From positions 3,780,501 through 3,844,500 of the forward strand of contig NZ_CP082362.1 in NCBI RefSeq assembly GCF_020740535.1: DNA of 64,000 bases. The letters run 5' to 3'. Under the pieces are notes generated by a model, which was not told the DNA's origin, did not search any database, and worked only from the letters and a program-made list of their open reading frames with translations. Made by a program: the position numbers and the translations under genes. This DNA is from Streptomyces profundus. Lineage in GTDB: Bacteria; Actinomycetota; Actinomycetes; Streptomycetales; Streptomycetaceae. This document shows, piece by piece, positions 16,793 through 24,889 of the stretch; positions within the stretch are counted from its first letter, which is position 1, and each line of letters opens with the position of its first letter.

Positions 16793-17782
16793 TCACTCGC
16801 TGACGAGTCCCTGCTCGACCAGGTACTCGTGGGCGACGTCCTCGGCCTTGCGGCGCTCGGAGTCCACGGCGCGGTTCAGCTCCTTGAGGTGCTCCGTGGT
16901 GAGCGTCGCGGTGAGCGCGTCGAGGGCCTCGGCGACGTCGGGGTCGCTGCCGGCGCCCTCGGTGTTGAGGACGGGCAGCAGGTTGTCGGCCTGCTGGAGG
17001 TTCTGGTCGTCCTCCAGGGTGACCAGGCCGAAGTCCTCAAGGACCGCGTCGGTGGTGCTGACGAGCGCCAGTTCGGCGTCGCCGCGCTGGACGGCCTGCT
17101 TGGCCTGGACGGTGCCGACGCCGAGCGGGACGATCTCCGCGACGTCGATGCCGTAGGTGTTCTCCAGGCCCGGCTGGCAGAACGGGCGGCCGGGGCAGTC
17201 CTCGCCGGCGGCGAGTCGCACCGGCTCCCCGAGTTCACCCAGATCGGTGAGGGTGGTCAGCCCGTTGTCGGCGGCGAACTCCTCGGTGACGGCGAACGCG
17301 TTCTGGTTGACGGCGTCGCCGGCGTCGAGCACGGTCAGGCCCCTTGGCTCGGCCAGCTCGCGGAGCGCGGCGACGGTGTCGTCCACGTCGGGGGAGGCGA
17401 CGGGTTCGGCGTCGGGGCCGTTCTCCGAGGTGTTGAGGTACTCGGCCATGGTGGCGGCGTACTCGGGAACGACGTCGATGCCGCCGCCCGCGAGTTCGGG
17501 CTCGTACAGCTCGCGGCCCTCGACGGTGGTGATGTTGACGGAGTAGCCGGCCTCCTCCAGGACGCCGGCGTACAGCTCGGCCATGATGGTGGCCTCGGTG
17601 AAGTTGGCGCCGCCCACCGTCAGCGAGCCCTTGTCACCGCCTCCGTCGCCTCCGCCGCCCGAGCCGTTCTCCTCCTCCAGGCTGTCGCCGCCACAGGCGG
17701 TGAGAGCCAGGGTGAGGGCGGTGATCCCGGCCAGGGCGAGTCGGGTGCGGCGGGCCGCGCGGGGGGTTGGTCTGGCGGTCAC
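16793..17782 (-). CDS. Osmoprotectant ABC transporter substrate-binding lipoprotein (ProX/OpuBC-like)
   Basis: This 329-residue lipoprotein captures glycine betaine, choline or a related solute outside the membrane. The signal peptide ends in lipobox LTAC with Cys30, followed by a Gly/Ser/Glu linker and the OpuAC fold starting SLTVGGANFTEATIMAELYA. It is the last gene of a three-gene operon (permease, permease, binding protein). Its ATG overlaps the stop of the second permease gene by 4 nt. The binding-box aromatics could not be placed by eye, so the substrate is open. Confidence 0.9.
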   Translation of the reverse strand: MTARPTPRAARRTRLALAGITALTLALTACGGDSLEEENGSGGGGDGGGDKGSLTVGGANFTEATIMAELYAGVLEEAGYSVNITTVEGRELYEPELAGGGIDVVPEYAATMAEYLNTSENGPDAEPVASPDVDDTVAALRELAEPRGLTVLDAGDAVNQNAFAVTEEFAADNGLTTLTDLGELGEPVRLAAGEDCPGRPFCQPGLENTYGIDVAEIVPLGVGTVQAKQAVQRGDAELALVSTTDAVLEDFGLVTLEDDQNLQQADNLLPVLNTEGAGSDPDVAEALDALTATLTTEHLKELNRAVDSERRKAEDVAHEYLVEQGLVSE

Positions 17783-18522
17783 GTGGTTGTCTCCATCTCG
17801 GGGGTGGTCGACACCGACCGCCCGGTGGCGGTTTCGGCGTGGCCGTCGCGAGGACGGCGATGTGGGTCGATGAGGCGCTGCACCAGCGCGAGGAAGCCCT
17901 CGACCAGCAGCGCGAGGCCGGCGACGAGCACCGCGCCGGCGAAGACCTGCGCGGTGTTGTTGGTGTCGAAGCCGGCGGTGATGACGCGGCCGAGGCCGCC
18001 GCCGGCGGCCAGCGCGGCCAGCGAGGCGGTGGCCACCAGCTGGACGGCGGCGGTGCGCACCCCGGTCATCAACAGGGGGAACGCCAGCGGGAGTTCGACC
18101 CGCAGCAGCAGTTGCGTCGGCGACATGCCCATGCCCCTGGCGGCCTCGACGACGTCGCGGTCGGCCTCGGCGATCCCGACATAGGCGTTGGTCAGCAGCG
18201 GCGGCACCCCGAAGAGCACCAGGGCGATGATGGTGGGCAGTTCGCCGTGTTCGCCGACCGGGCTGATGGTCAGCAGCACCAGCACGGCGAAGGTGGGGAC
18301 GGCCCGGCCCGCGTTGGAGATGTTGATGGCCAGCGCGCCGCCGTAGCGCCGGCCGCCGCCGTGCCCCAGCCAGAAGGCCAGTGGCAGGGCGAGCATGGCG
18401 GAGAGCAGCAGGCAGAGGCCGGTGAGTTCGAGGTGCTCGCCGAGACGTTGCCAGACGCCGCCGCGGCCGGTCCAGTGGTCGGCGGTGGTCAGCCAGGTCC
18501 AGGCGTCGAGGATCGCGTTCAT
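17779..18522 (-). CDS. Osmoprotectant ABC transporter permease
   Basis: This 247-residue inner-membrane component of a ProW/OpuBB-type importer has about six helices. The ATPase-contact loop EAARGMGMSPTQLLLRVELP corresponds to the EAA motif. It lies 16 nt after the paralogous permease gene and overlaps the binding-protein gene. The C-terminal tail is hydrophilic (GRSVSTTPEMETTT). Confidence 0.9.
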   Translation of the reverse strand: MNAILDAWTWLTTADHWTGRGGVWQRLGEHLELTGLCLLLSAMLALPLAFWLGHGGGRRYGGALAINISNAGRAVPTFAVLVLLTISPVGEHGELPTIIALVLFGVPPLLTNAYVGIAEADRDVVEAARGMGMSPTQLLLRVELPLAFPLLMTGVRTAAVQLVATASLAALAAGGGLGRVITAGFDTNNTAQVFAGAVLVAGLALLVEGFLALVQRLIDPHRRPRDGHAETATGRSVSTTPEMETTT

Positions 18523-18538
18523 GGTCGGGTCACCTTCC

Positions 18539-19294
18539 TCAGACCGTCGCGCGCGCGTCGTCGAGCACGGCGTCGCGGACCGGTGCGCCCGCGGCGCGGC
18601 GGGCGCGCCGGCCGCCGGCGGCGGCCCTGGTCCAGGGCGTCAGCAGCCGTTGCAGGCCGAGGAGCAGCAGGTCGGCGGTGATGGCGAGCAGCACACAGAG
18701 CACGGACGCGGTGAGCACCTGCGCCTTGAAGTAGCTGTCCATCGCCGCGTAGATGAGGTTGCCCAGGCCGCCGTTGTCGACGATGGCGCCGACCGTGGTC
18801 AGCGAGACGGCGGAGACGGTGGCGATGCGCAGCCCGGCCATCAGCGCGGGCAGCGCCAGCGGCAGCTCGACGGTGAAGAGCAGCCGGGTGCGGCCGTAGC
18901 CGAGGCCGATGGCGGCCTCCCTGGCCTCGACCGGCACCGAGCGGAGCCCTGTGAGGATGTTGCGGACCAGGATGGTCAGCGAGTAGAGCACCAGGCCGCA
19001 GATGACCAGCGAGACGGAGATGCCGAAGAACGGCAGCAGCAGCGCGTACATGGCCAGCGTGGGGACGGTGTAGAGCGCGGTGGTGAGGCTGAGGATGCCG
19101 GCCGATGCCAGTCGCCAGCGGCGGGCGAGCAGCGCCAGGGGGAACGCGATCAGCACCGCGATGCCGATCGAGGTGGCCGTGATCAGCACATGTTCCACCG
19201 TGGCGTCGGTCAGTTCCTGACTGCGGCTGCGCAGATACTCTCCGCAGATCCAGTCGTTCGCCGCCAGACAGCTCTGGGCGCTTGCCGCACTCAT
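18539..19294 (-). CDS. Osmoprotectant ABC transporter permease
   Basis: This 251-residue paralogue of the next permease forms the other half of the channel. The EAA loop is EAREAAIGLGYGRTRLLFTV. The N-terminus includes two Cys (SCLAANDWICGEYL) before the first helix, which is typical of this subfamily. ATG 19294 is preferred; a TTG two codons earlier (19300) is in frame. It starts the binding-protein operon and is divergent from the ATPase gene, with 41 bp between the two ATG codons. Confidence 0.9.
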   Translation of the reverse strand: MSAASAQSCLAANDWICGEYLRSRSQELTDATVEHVLITATSIGIAVLIAFPLALLARRWRLASAGILSLTTALYTVPTLAMYALLLPFFGISVSLVICGLVLYSLTILVRNILTGLRSVPVEAREAAIGLGYGRTRLLFTVELPLALPALMAGLRIATVSAVSLTTVGAIVDNGGLGNLIYAAMDSYFKAQVLTASVLCVLLAITADLLLLGLQRLLTPWTRAAAGGRRARRAAGAPVRDAVLDDARATV

Positions 19295-19338
19295 GTTCAA
19301 GAACCCTAGACGGTTAATCTGACAGAATCATGAACATG
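19292..19338. promoter_or_regulatory. Compact divergent promoter region with mirrored start sites
   Basis: CATGTTCA (19292-19299) and TGAACATG (19331-19338) are a perfect 8-bp inverted repeat. Each arm contains the ATG of one divergent gene. Only about 41 bp lie between the two starts, and they include TAATCT (19315-19320) as a plus-strand -10 candidate and TAGGGT on the minus strand. Both mRNAs must have very short leaders. The symmetry could be an operator for joint control. Confidence 0.45.
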
Positions 19339-20502
19339 CTGCGGTTCGAGCACGTCTCCAAGCGCTACCCCAACGGCACGGTGGCGGTGGACGATCTCGA
19401 CCTGGAGGTGGCCGAGGGGGAGCTGGTGACCCTGGTCGGGCCCTCGGGGTGTGGGAAGACCACCACGATGAAGCTGGTCAACCGACTTGAGGAGCCGACG
19501 TCGGGCCGGATCCTGCTGGCCGGCGACGACATCGCCGAGGTGGACCCGGTGAGGCTGCGCCGCCGGATCGGCTATGTGATCCAGCAGGTCGGCCTCTTCC
19601 CGCACCGCACCGTGTTGGACAACACGGCGACGGTCCCCGTGCTGCTCGGCGGCCGACGCCGGGAGGCCAGGCGGCGCGCGGCCGAGCTGCTCGAACTCGT
19701 CGGCCTCGACCCCGCCGTCTACGGCGACCGCTACCCCGACCAGCTCTCCGGCGGCCAGCGGCAGCGGGTCGGCGTGGCCAGGGCGCTGGCCGCCGACCCC
19801 CCGGTGCTGCTGATGGACGAGCCCTTCGGGGCCGTCGACCCGGTGGTCCGCGAGCGCCTCCAGAACGAGTTCCTGCGGCTCCAGCGCGAGGTCCGCAAGA
19901 CCGTGTTGTTCGTCACCCACGACATCGAGGAGGCGGTCCGACTCGGCGACCGCATCGCGGTGTTCGGCCAGGGCCGCATCGAGCAGTACGACACCCCGGC
20001 CGCCGTCCTCGGCGCCCCGGCGACCGACTATGTGGCGTCCTTCGTGGGCAGCGACCGGGGCCTCAAGCGGCTCTCCGTGACGCCGGTGGAACGCGCCGAC
20101 CTGGAGAACCCCCCCGTGGTGCACCTCGCCGACCCGATGAAGGGCGCGCTGGCGCGGATGCGCGCCGAGGGGGTGCGCTGGGCCGTGGTGCTGGACGAGC
20201 AGGACCAACTGCACGGCTGGGTGCCGGCCGAGGAGCGAGTGGGCCGGGAGATCACCGGCACGGTCGCCGACCACGCCCGCCGGATGGAGGCCTGGCTGCC
20301 GCTCGGCGCCTCGCTCAAGGCGGCGTTCAGCACCATGCTCCAGTACGACGCCGGCTGGATAGCGGTGCTCGACGAGGAGGACCGCTTCCTCGGCGTGCTC
20401 ACCCCGGCCACCCTGCACGAGGCGCTGCGCCGCTCCATCGACGCCGACGTCCGCTCCGTGGAACGCGCCGAGGTGCGCCTTGAGACGGTCAGCGGGGTCT
20501 GA
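19330..20502 (+). CDS. Osmoprotectant ABC transporter ATP-binding protein with CBS domains
   Basis: This 390-residue OpuCA/ProV-type ATPase powers the importer encoded divergently. It has Walker [10 protein letters not shown], signature LSGGQRQRVGVARAL, Walker B VLLMDEPFGAVD and the switch His in VTHD. A pair of CBS modules follows from about residue 250 (VVHLADPMKGALARMRAEG..., DDRFLGVLTPATLHEAL-like). CBS modules in this family sense ionic strength or nucleotides. ATG 19330 and ATG 19336 are both possible. Confidence 0.92.
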   Translation: MNMLRFEHVSKRYPNGTVAVDDLDLEVAEGELVTLVGPSGCGKTTTMKLVNRLEEPTSGRILLAGDDIAEVDPVRLRRRIGYVIQQVGLFPHRTVLDNTATVPVLLGGRRREARRRAAELLELVGLDPAVYGDRYPDQLSGGQRQRVGVARALAADPPVLLMDEPFGAVDPVVRERLQNEFLRLQREVRKTVLFVTHDIEEAVRLGDRIAVFGQGRIEQYDTPAAVLGAPATDYVASFVGSDRGLKRLSVTPVERADLENPPVVHLADPMKGALARMRAEGVRWAVVLDEQDQLHGWVPAEERVGREITGTVADHARRMEAWLPLGASLKAAFSTMLQYDAGWIAVLDEEDRFLGVLTPATLHEALRRSIDADVRSVERAEVRLETVSGV

Positions 20503-20514
20503 ACGCCAGCGCCG

Positions 20515-21012
20515 TCAGACGGGGGAGCCCATCGGGCCGCGGCCGTTCTCGTCGTCGCCGTCCGGGAGACGGCAGACCCGTTCCAGATAGAGCGCGACGG
20601 CCACCACGGCGATCCCGGCCACGACGGCCAGGCCCGCGTAGAGCGCCTGGTCCCTGCGGGCGGGCACGTCCATCCGCTCCAGCAGCAGGAAGAGACCGAA
20701 GCCGCCGTAGCCGCCGGCGACCAGCGCCGACACCAGGGCGCTCGCCTGCCCGAAGACCACCGCCCGCGCGGCGCTGAGCCGGTCGAGCGGGCGGGCGTCC
20801 GGGCGCCGTTCCCGCTGCGCGCGCAGCCGGGAGCGCAGCGAGAGCGCGGTGGCCAGCAGCGCCGCGGCGATCAACGCCAGGATCACGGGGGCGAACAGCG
20901 GCACGGCCGGCAGCGTGTTGTCCCAGGACTCCCAGAGCCCCGCCGCCGCCCAGGCCAGCCCGAAGGCCGCGGCGAACAGCCCTACCAGCGTCCCGATCCG
21001 CAGTTCGTTCAC
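20515..21012 (-). CDS. DUF3180 membrane protein
   Basis: This 165-residue actinobacterial protein has four membrane helices and the family segments NELRIGTLVGLFAAAFGL, ARAVVFGQASALVSALVAGGY and ALYLERVCRLPDGDD. GTG 21012 gives the usual VNELRIG start. It follows folK, and the same folB-folK-DUF3180 order is found in M. tuberculosis. Function unknown, with a conserved link to folate genes. Confidence 0.85.
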   Translation of the reverse strand: MNELRIGTLVGLFAAAFGLAWAAAGLWESWDNTLPAVPLFAPVILALIAAALLATALSLRSRLRAQRERRPDARPLDRLSAARAVVFGQASALVSALVAGGYGGFGLFLLLERMDVPARRDQALYAGLAVVAGIAVVAVALYLERVCRLPDGDDENGRGPMGSPV

Positions 21013-21068
21013 CGCTCCACGCGCCCCTTGTGTCGTCTCCTTGCCGCCCCCGGCCGTGCCAGCACCGG

Positions 21069-21680
21069 TCAGTCGGGGAGCACGAGCTCCAGATCCGAGC
21101 GGAGCGTCACCCCCTGCTCGGCGACCGAGGCGAGCAGCCCGTCCAGCGGCCCGTGCCCCGGTACTTCGGCCCCCGGCTCGACATCGTGCCATGGCACCAG
21201 GACGAACGCCCGCTCGTGTGCCCGGGGATGCGGCAGGGTGAGCGCCGGATCGGCCGAGGTGACGCCCTGGTAGGAGACGATGTCCACGTCCAGGGTGCGC
21301 GGTCCCCAGCGGACGTCCCGCACCCGTTCGAACGCCTCCTCGATCGCCTGCGCCCGCTCCAGCAGCGAGCCAGGCGGCAGCGTGGTCTTCACCAGCACCA
21401 CGGCGTTGAAGTAGTCGGGCTGGTCGTCCTGTTCGACCCCCACCGGTTTGGTCTCGTAGACCCGGGACACCGCCTTGACGCGGACCCCGGGGGTGTCCTC
21501 CAACGCGTCCACCGCGCCCTGGAGGTTCTCCAGCCGGTTGCCCACGTTGCCGCCGATGGACAGCACGGCACGTTTCGGGTTGTGCAGCGTGGTGTCGGCC
21601 GCGTCCACCTGCCTGACCACGGAGGCCGGCACGGGTTGAACGGTCGGGTCGGGGGAGGAGGCGGCGTTGCTGGGGGTCAT
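21069..21680 (-). CDS. folK: 2-amino-4-hydroxy-6-hydroxymethyldihydropteridine diphosphokinase
   Basis: This 203-residue HPPK transfers pyrophosphate from ATP to 6-hydroxymethyl-dihydropterin. It begins with a ~38-residue non-conserved extension and then AVLSIGGNVGNRLENLQGAV. The signature RWGPRTLDVDIVSYQ and the PHPRAHERAFVLVPW end motif are intact. ATG 21680 overlaps the folB stop (ATGA), so the pair is coupled. Confidence 0.95.
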   Translation of the reverse strand: MTPSNAASSPDPTVQPVPASVVRQVDAADTTLHNPKRAVLSIGGNVGNRLENLQGAVDALEDTPGVRVKAVSRVYETKPVGVEQDDQPDYFNAVVLVKTTLPPGSLLERAQAIEEAFERVRDVRWGPRTLDVDIVSYQGVTSADPALTLPHPRAHERAFVLVPWHDVEPGAEVPGHGPLDGLLASVAEQGVTLRSDLELVLPD

Positions 21681-22036
21681 GCTCGGCTCCGTTTGATGGT
21701 GATGGTCACGTCGTCGAAGGGCACGGTGATCGGGGCCTGCGGCTTGTGCACGGTGACGGTCGTCTCGGCCACGGCCTGGTGGGTCAGGCACTGGTCGGCG
21801 ATCCGCTGGGCCAGTGTCTCCACCAGATCGCAGGGCTCGCCCGCGACCAGGGCGGTGATCTGCTCGGCCACCACCCCGTAGTCCACGGTGCGCGCGAGAT
21901 CGTCGTGCCGGGCCGCCGGGCCGGTGTCCAGGCCCAGCTCCACGTCCACGACGAACGTCTGCCCCTCGGCGCGCTCCCGGGGGAGCACCCCGTGAAAGCC
22001 GGTGGCGCGCAGGCCGCGCAGCGCGATGCGGTCCAT
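21677..22036 (-). CDS. folB: Dihydroneopterin aldolase
   Basis: This 119-residue enzyme cleaves dihydroneopterin to 6-hydroxymethyl-dihydropterin and glycolaldehyde. It begins MDRIALRGLRATGFHGVLPRE and has VDYGVVAE, ETLAQRIAD and the C-terminal HKPQAPI motif. GGAGCGAGAG precedes the ATG. The gene is first in folB-folK-DUF3180 and divergent from folP, with 269 bp between them. Confidence 0.95.
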   Translation of the reverse strand: MDRIALRGLRATGFHGVLPRERAEGQTFVVDVELGLDTGPAARHDDLARTVDYGVVAEQITALVAGEPCDLVETLAQRIADQCLTHQAVAETTVTVHKPQAPITVPFDDVTITIKRSRA

Positions 22037-22305
22037 GGTTCTCTCGCTCCCTGCCGTCTGGTGCGTGGTCGTGCTTCGGTGTCGCTCGTACCCGGCACGG
22101 CGTCCTCGTACCTGGCTGGTTCGCCCGGTCTCTGGCTTGTTTGAGGTGTTCGAATCTACCTGCGACCTTCGGACGCTCGGTCACAGCACCGGGGTCAGCG
22201 TCGCAGCCACCCCCTCCTGTTCCCCTCGGGGCCGGTGGGAACGCCTCCCGAGGCCGTTCCCGCCGACCGCCGGATGGCCACGCGACCAGCGCCTACCCTG
22301 GTCGC

Positions 22306-23181
22306 ATGAGCATCTCGCACGGCCAGGTGACAGGTCTGCCCCGCTGGGACCGCTGCGCGGTGATGGGGGTGGTCAATGTCACACCGGACTCCTTCTCCGA
22401 CGGAGGACGGTGGTTCGACACCGGGGACGCCGTGAAACGCGGCCTCGACCTGCTGGCCGACGGGGCCGATCTGGTGGATGTCGGCGGCGAGTCAACGCGC
22501 CCGGGCGCCACCCGGGTGGACGAGGCCGAGGAGCTGCGCCGCGTCGTCCCCGTGGTGCGCGAGCTGGCCGACCGGGGGGCGCTGATCAGCGTCGACACCA
22601 TGCGCGCCTCGGTCGCCGAACGCGCCGTCGAGGCCGGCGCCCGCCTCGTCAACGACGTCAGCGGCGGCCGGGCGGACGCCGCGATGGTGCCGCTGGTCGC
22701 CGACGCCGGGGTGCCGTTCGTGGTGATGCACTGGCGCGGCCAGAGCGTGGACATGAACGACCGGGCGGTCTACGGGGACGTGGTCCGCGAGGTGATCGCC
22801 GAACTGCGGGAGAGCGTCGCGGCTGCCGTGGCCGGCGGCATCGCCGAGGACCGGCTGGTGGTCGATCCGGGCCTCGGCTTCGCCAAGAACGCCGCGCAGG
22901 ATCTGGCGCTGATGGCCGGGATCGGCACGCTGCGCGCCGAGTTGGGCCTGCCGCTGCTGGTCGCGGCCTCCCGGAAGCGGTTCCTCGGCCGGGTGCTGGC
23001 CGGCCCCGACGGCACCCCGCCACCGGCCAGGGAACGGGACGCGGCCACCGCGGCGATCTCCGCGCTGTCGGCCACGGCTGGGGCGTGGGCTGTGCGGGTA
23101 CACGAGGCTCGGGCCAGCGCGGACGCGGTCCGGGTGGCCCGGGCCGTCGCGGAGGCGAAGAGCGGGGAGGGAGCGGCATGA
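22306..23181 (+). CDS. folP: Dihydropteroate synthase
   Basis: This 291-residue TIM barrel joins p-aminobenzoate to the pterin diphosphate and is the sulfonamide target. Motifs are MGVVNVTPDSFSDGG, DVGGESTRPGA and the loop ending AASRKRFLG. ATG 22306 is chosen because TACCCT (22294-22299) sits 6 nt upstream, implying a leaderless mRNA, and because the family N-terminus fits; the upstream frame from 22141 is non-coding. It is coupled to the NTF2-like gene by ATGA. Confidence 0.95.
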   Translation: MSISHGQVTGLPRWDRCAVMGVVNVTPDSFSDGGRWFDTGDAVKRGLDLLADGADLVDVGGESTRPGATRVDEAEELRRVVPVVRELADRGALISVDTMRASVAERAVEAGARLVNDVSGGRADAAMVPLVADAGVPFVVMHWRGQSVDMNDRAVYGDVVREVIAELRESVAAAVAGGIAEDRLVVDPGLGFAKNAAQDLALMAGIGTLRAELGLPLLVAASRKRFLGRVLAGPDGTPPPARERDAATAAISALSATAGAWAVRVHEARASADAVRVARAVAEAKSGEGAA

Positions 23182-23681
23182 CGGGAGCGCACACCGACAT
23201 CGAGGCGGTGGAGGCGGCCAACACGGCGCTGTACGACGCGATCGAGCAGGGCGATCTGGACGCCCTGACGGAACGGTGGTTGACCGACGACATCAGCGTG
23301 GTCCACCCCGGCTGGCCGGTGATCAACGGACGGGACGAGGTGCTGCGGTCCTATGCGCTGATCATGGCCAACACCGAGTACATCCAGTTCTTCCTGACCG
23401 ATGTCGAGGTCTCCGTACTGGGCGACACCGCGCTGGTGACCTGCACGGAGAACATCCTCAGCGGCGGCCCGTCCGAGGAGGACGGCTCCACGGGGCCGCT
23501 GGTCGGCGGCCTGGTCGTGGCCACCAACGTGTTCCGCAGAGCGGACGACGGCGGCTGGCGCGTCTGGTCCCACCACGGCTCGCCGGTGCTGATCGACCGG
23601 GACGACGAGGACGCCGACGACGCCGACGACGAGGCGGACGACGCCGACGGCGACGGGCTGCCGGACGACGTCATCGGCTGA
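23178..23681 (+). CDS. NTF2-like (SnoaL/nuclear transport factor 2 fold) protein with acidic tail
   Basis: This 167-residue protein has a single NTF2-like cone (EAANTALYDAIEQGDLDAL, ISVVHPGWPVINGRDEVL, WSHHGSPVLI), a fold used by small enzymes and ligand binders. Its ATG overlaps the folP stop, so it is co-translated with folP; its role there is unknown. The last ~30 residues are almost all Asp, Glu and Ala and include DADGDGLPDD, which looks like a calcium-binding thrombospondin-3-type motif. Confidence 0.82.
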   Translation: MTGAHTDIEAVEAANTALYDAIEQGDLDALTERWLTDDISVVHPGWPVINGRDEVLRSYALIMANTEYIQFFLTDVEVSVLGDTALVTCTENILSGGPSEEDGSTGPLVGGLVVATNVFRRADDGGWRVWSHHGSPVLIDRDDEDADDADDEADDADGDGLPDDVIG

Positions 23682-23694
23682 CAGGAGAACGCCG

Positions 23695-24042
23695 ATGACC
23701 GACGGCCGACCGGAGTACGTCTTCGACGAGGTGCAGATAGGCAGGGGGCTGCGGCCCCTCGCCCAGCACGGGTTCGTCATCGTGGACCGAGGGGTGCTGA
23801 CCCTCCTCGGCAGCGACCGCCGGCTCATCGACAGCGCGCCACTGGCGACGATCACCGGCAGGCCGGTGCGGATGACCCGGGGCCAGACGGTCTCGCTGAC
23901 GGTCAACGGCACCAGGTACAACGTCTCCCCCGGCTGGGGCGCCCGCCCCACCCTGGTCCTGCCCGGCGACATGACCCACGTCAGAACAGCCGCCCAGGCC
24001 CTACTCCACCTCATCGCCCTCCCGGGCGACCCCACCACCTGA
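23695..24042 (+). CDS. Small conserved protein, unknown function
   Basis: This 115-residue soluble protein starts at ATG 23695 with CAGGAG 7 nt upstream, 13 nt after the NTF2-like gene. It begins EYVFDEVQIGRGLRPL and alternates short beta-like stretches (TITGRPVRMTRGQTVSLTVNGTRYNV), suggesting a small PH-like beta barrel. No catalytic motif is seen. It is probably the third gene of the folP operon. Confidence 0.65.
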   Translation: MTDGRPEYVFDEVQIGRGLRPLAQHGFVIVDRGVLTLLGSDRRLIDSAPLATITGRPVRMTRGQTVSLTVNGTRYNVSPGWGARPTLVLPGDMTHVRTAAQALLHLIALPGDPTT

Positions 24043-24889
24043 CCCCGGCCTCGCCGGCCACCCACGGCGGCAGTGGTGCGGCCCCCGGCCTTGCCGGCCA
24101 CCCACGGCGGCAGTGGTGCGGCCCCTGGCCTCGCCGGCCCCCGGCCTTGCCGGCCACCCACGGCGGCAGGCGGCCGGCGGTGGTGCCCCTCTCCGCCGGC
24201 GGGCGTTCGACTTCGCCGGCGGCAGGCCACCGCCGGGTCCCCACCCGCGCCGGCCGCCGGCCGCCGGCGGTGGTGTGTCCCCGGGGTCGGCTTCCGGCTT
24301 CGCCGACCGCTGGCCGCCGATGGTGGCGCGCCCCTCCGCCGCCGCGCCGGCCGCTGGCTTTGCCGGCCCCCGGCCTTGCCGGCCACCAGCGGCGGCAGGC
24401 GGCCGGTGGTGCCCCTCTCCGCCGGGGGGCGTTCGGCTTTGCCTGCGGCAGGCCGCCGCCGGGTCGGCCCCGCCTTCGCCGGCCGCAGGCGGTGGTGTCC
24501 CCCTCCGCCAGGGCCCCGGCGTTCTCGGCCGCTGGCCGGTCAGTGGTGGTGTCCCCCCTCCGCTGCGCGGGCCGCTGACTGTGCCGGCGGCCGGCCGTCA
24601 GTGGTGGCGCGCCCCTCCGCCGAGGGCCTCCGGCTTTGCCGGCCGCTGGCCACCGGCGCTGGCGTTCCCCTCGGCCGCTGCGCGGGCCACCGGCTGTGCC
24701 GGCGGCAGGCCGGCAGCGGTGGTGGTGCCCCCCTCCGCCGCCGGGTCGGCCCCACCCGCGCCCCCGACCGTCGGCCGTCAGCGGTGGTGTTCCTCCCGCC
24801 GCGCGGCGTTCGGCTTCGCCGGCCGCCGGCCGCCGGCGGTGGCGCCCCCTCCGCCCGCGCGGGCCCCCGGCCTTGCCGGCCGCAGGCCG
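24043..24889. repeat. Degenerate tandem-repeat region, non-coding
   Basis: About 850 bp between convergent genes consist almost entirely of related units. The left part holds two ~40-bp tandem copies (24043-24081 and 24082-24121) plus partial ones. The rest is a dozen or so looser units of 60-80 bp combining CGGCTTTGCCGGC or CGGCCTTGCCGGC, GCCGGCGGTGGTG, CCCCTCCGCCG and GGGCGTTCGGCTT. All six frames are open because stop codons are scarce, so long ORFs here are not evidence of genes. Confidence 0.8.

Noticed and set aside
22141..22165. tRNA T-arm-like GTTCGAATC near the folB-folP gap
   Set aside because: No acceptor, D or anticodon stem can be formed around it.
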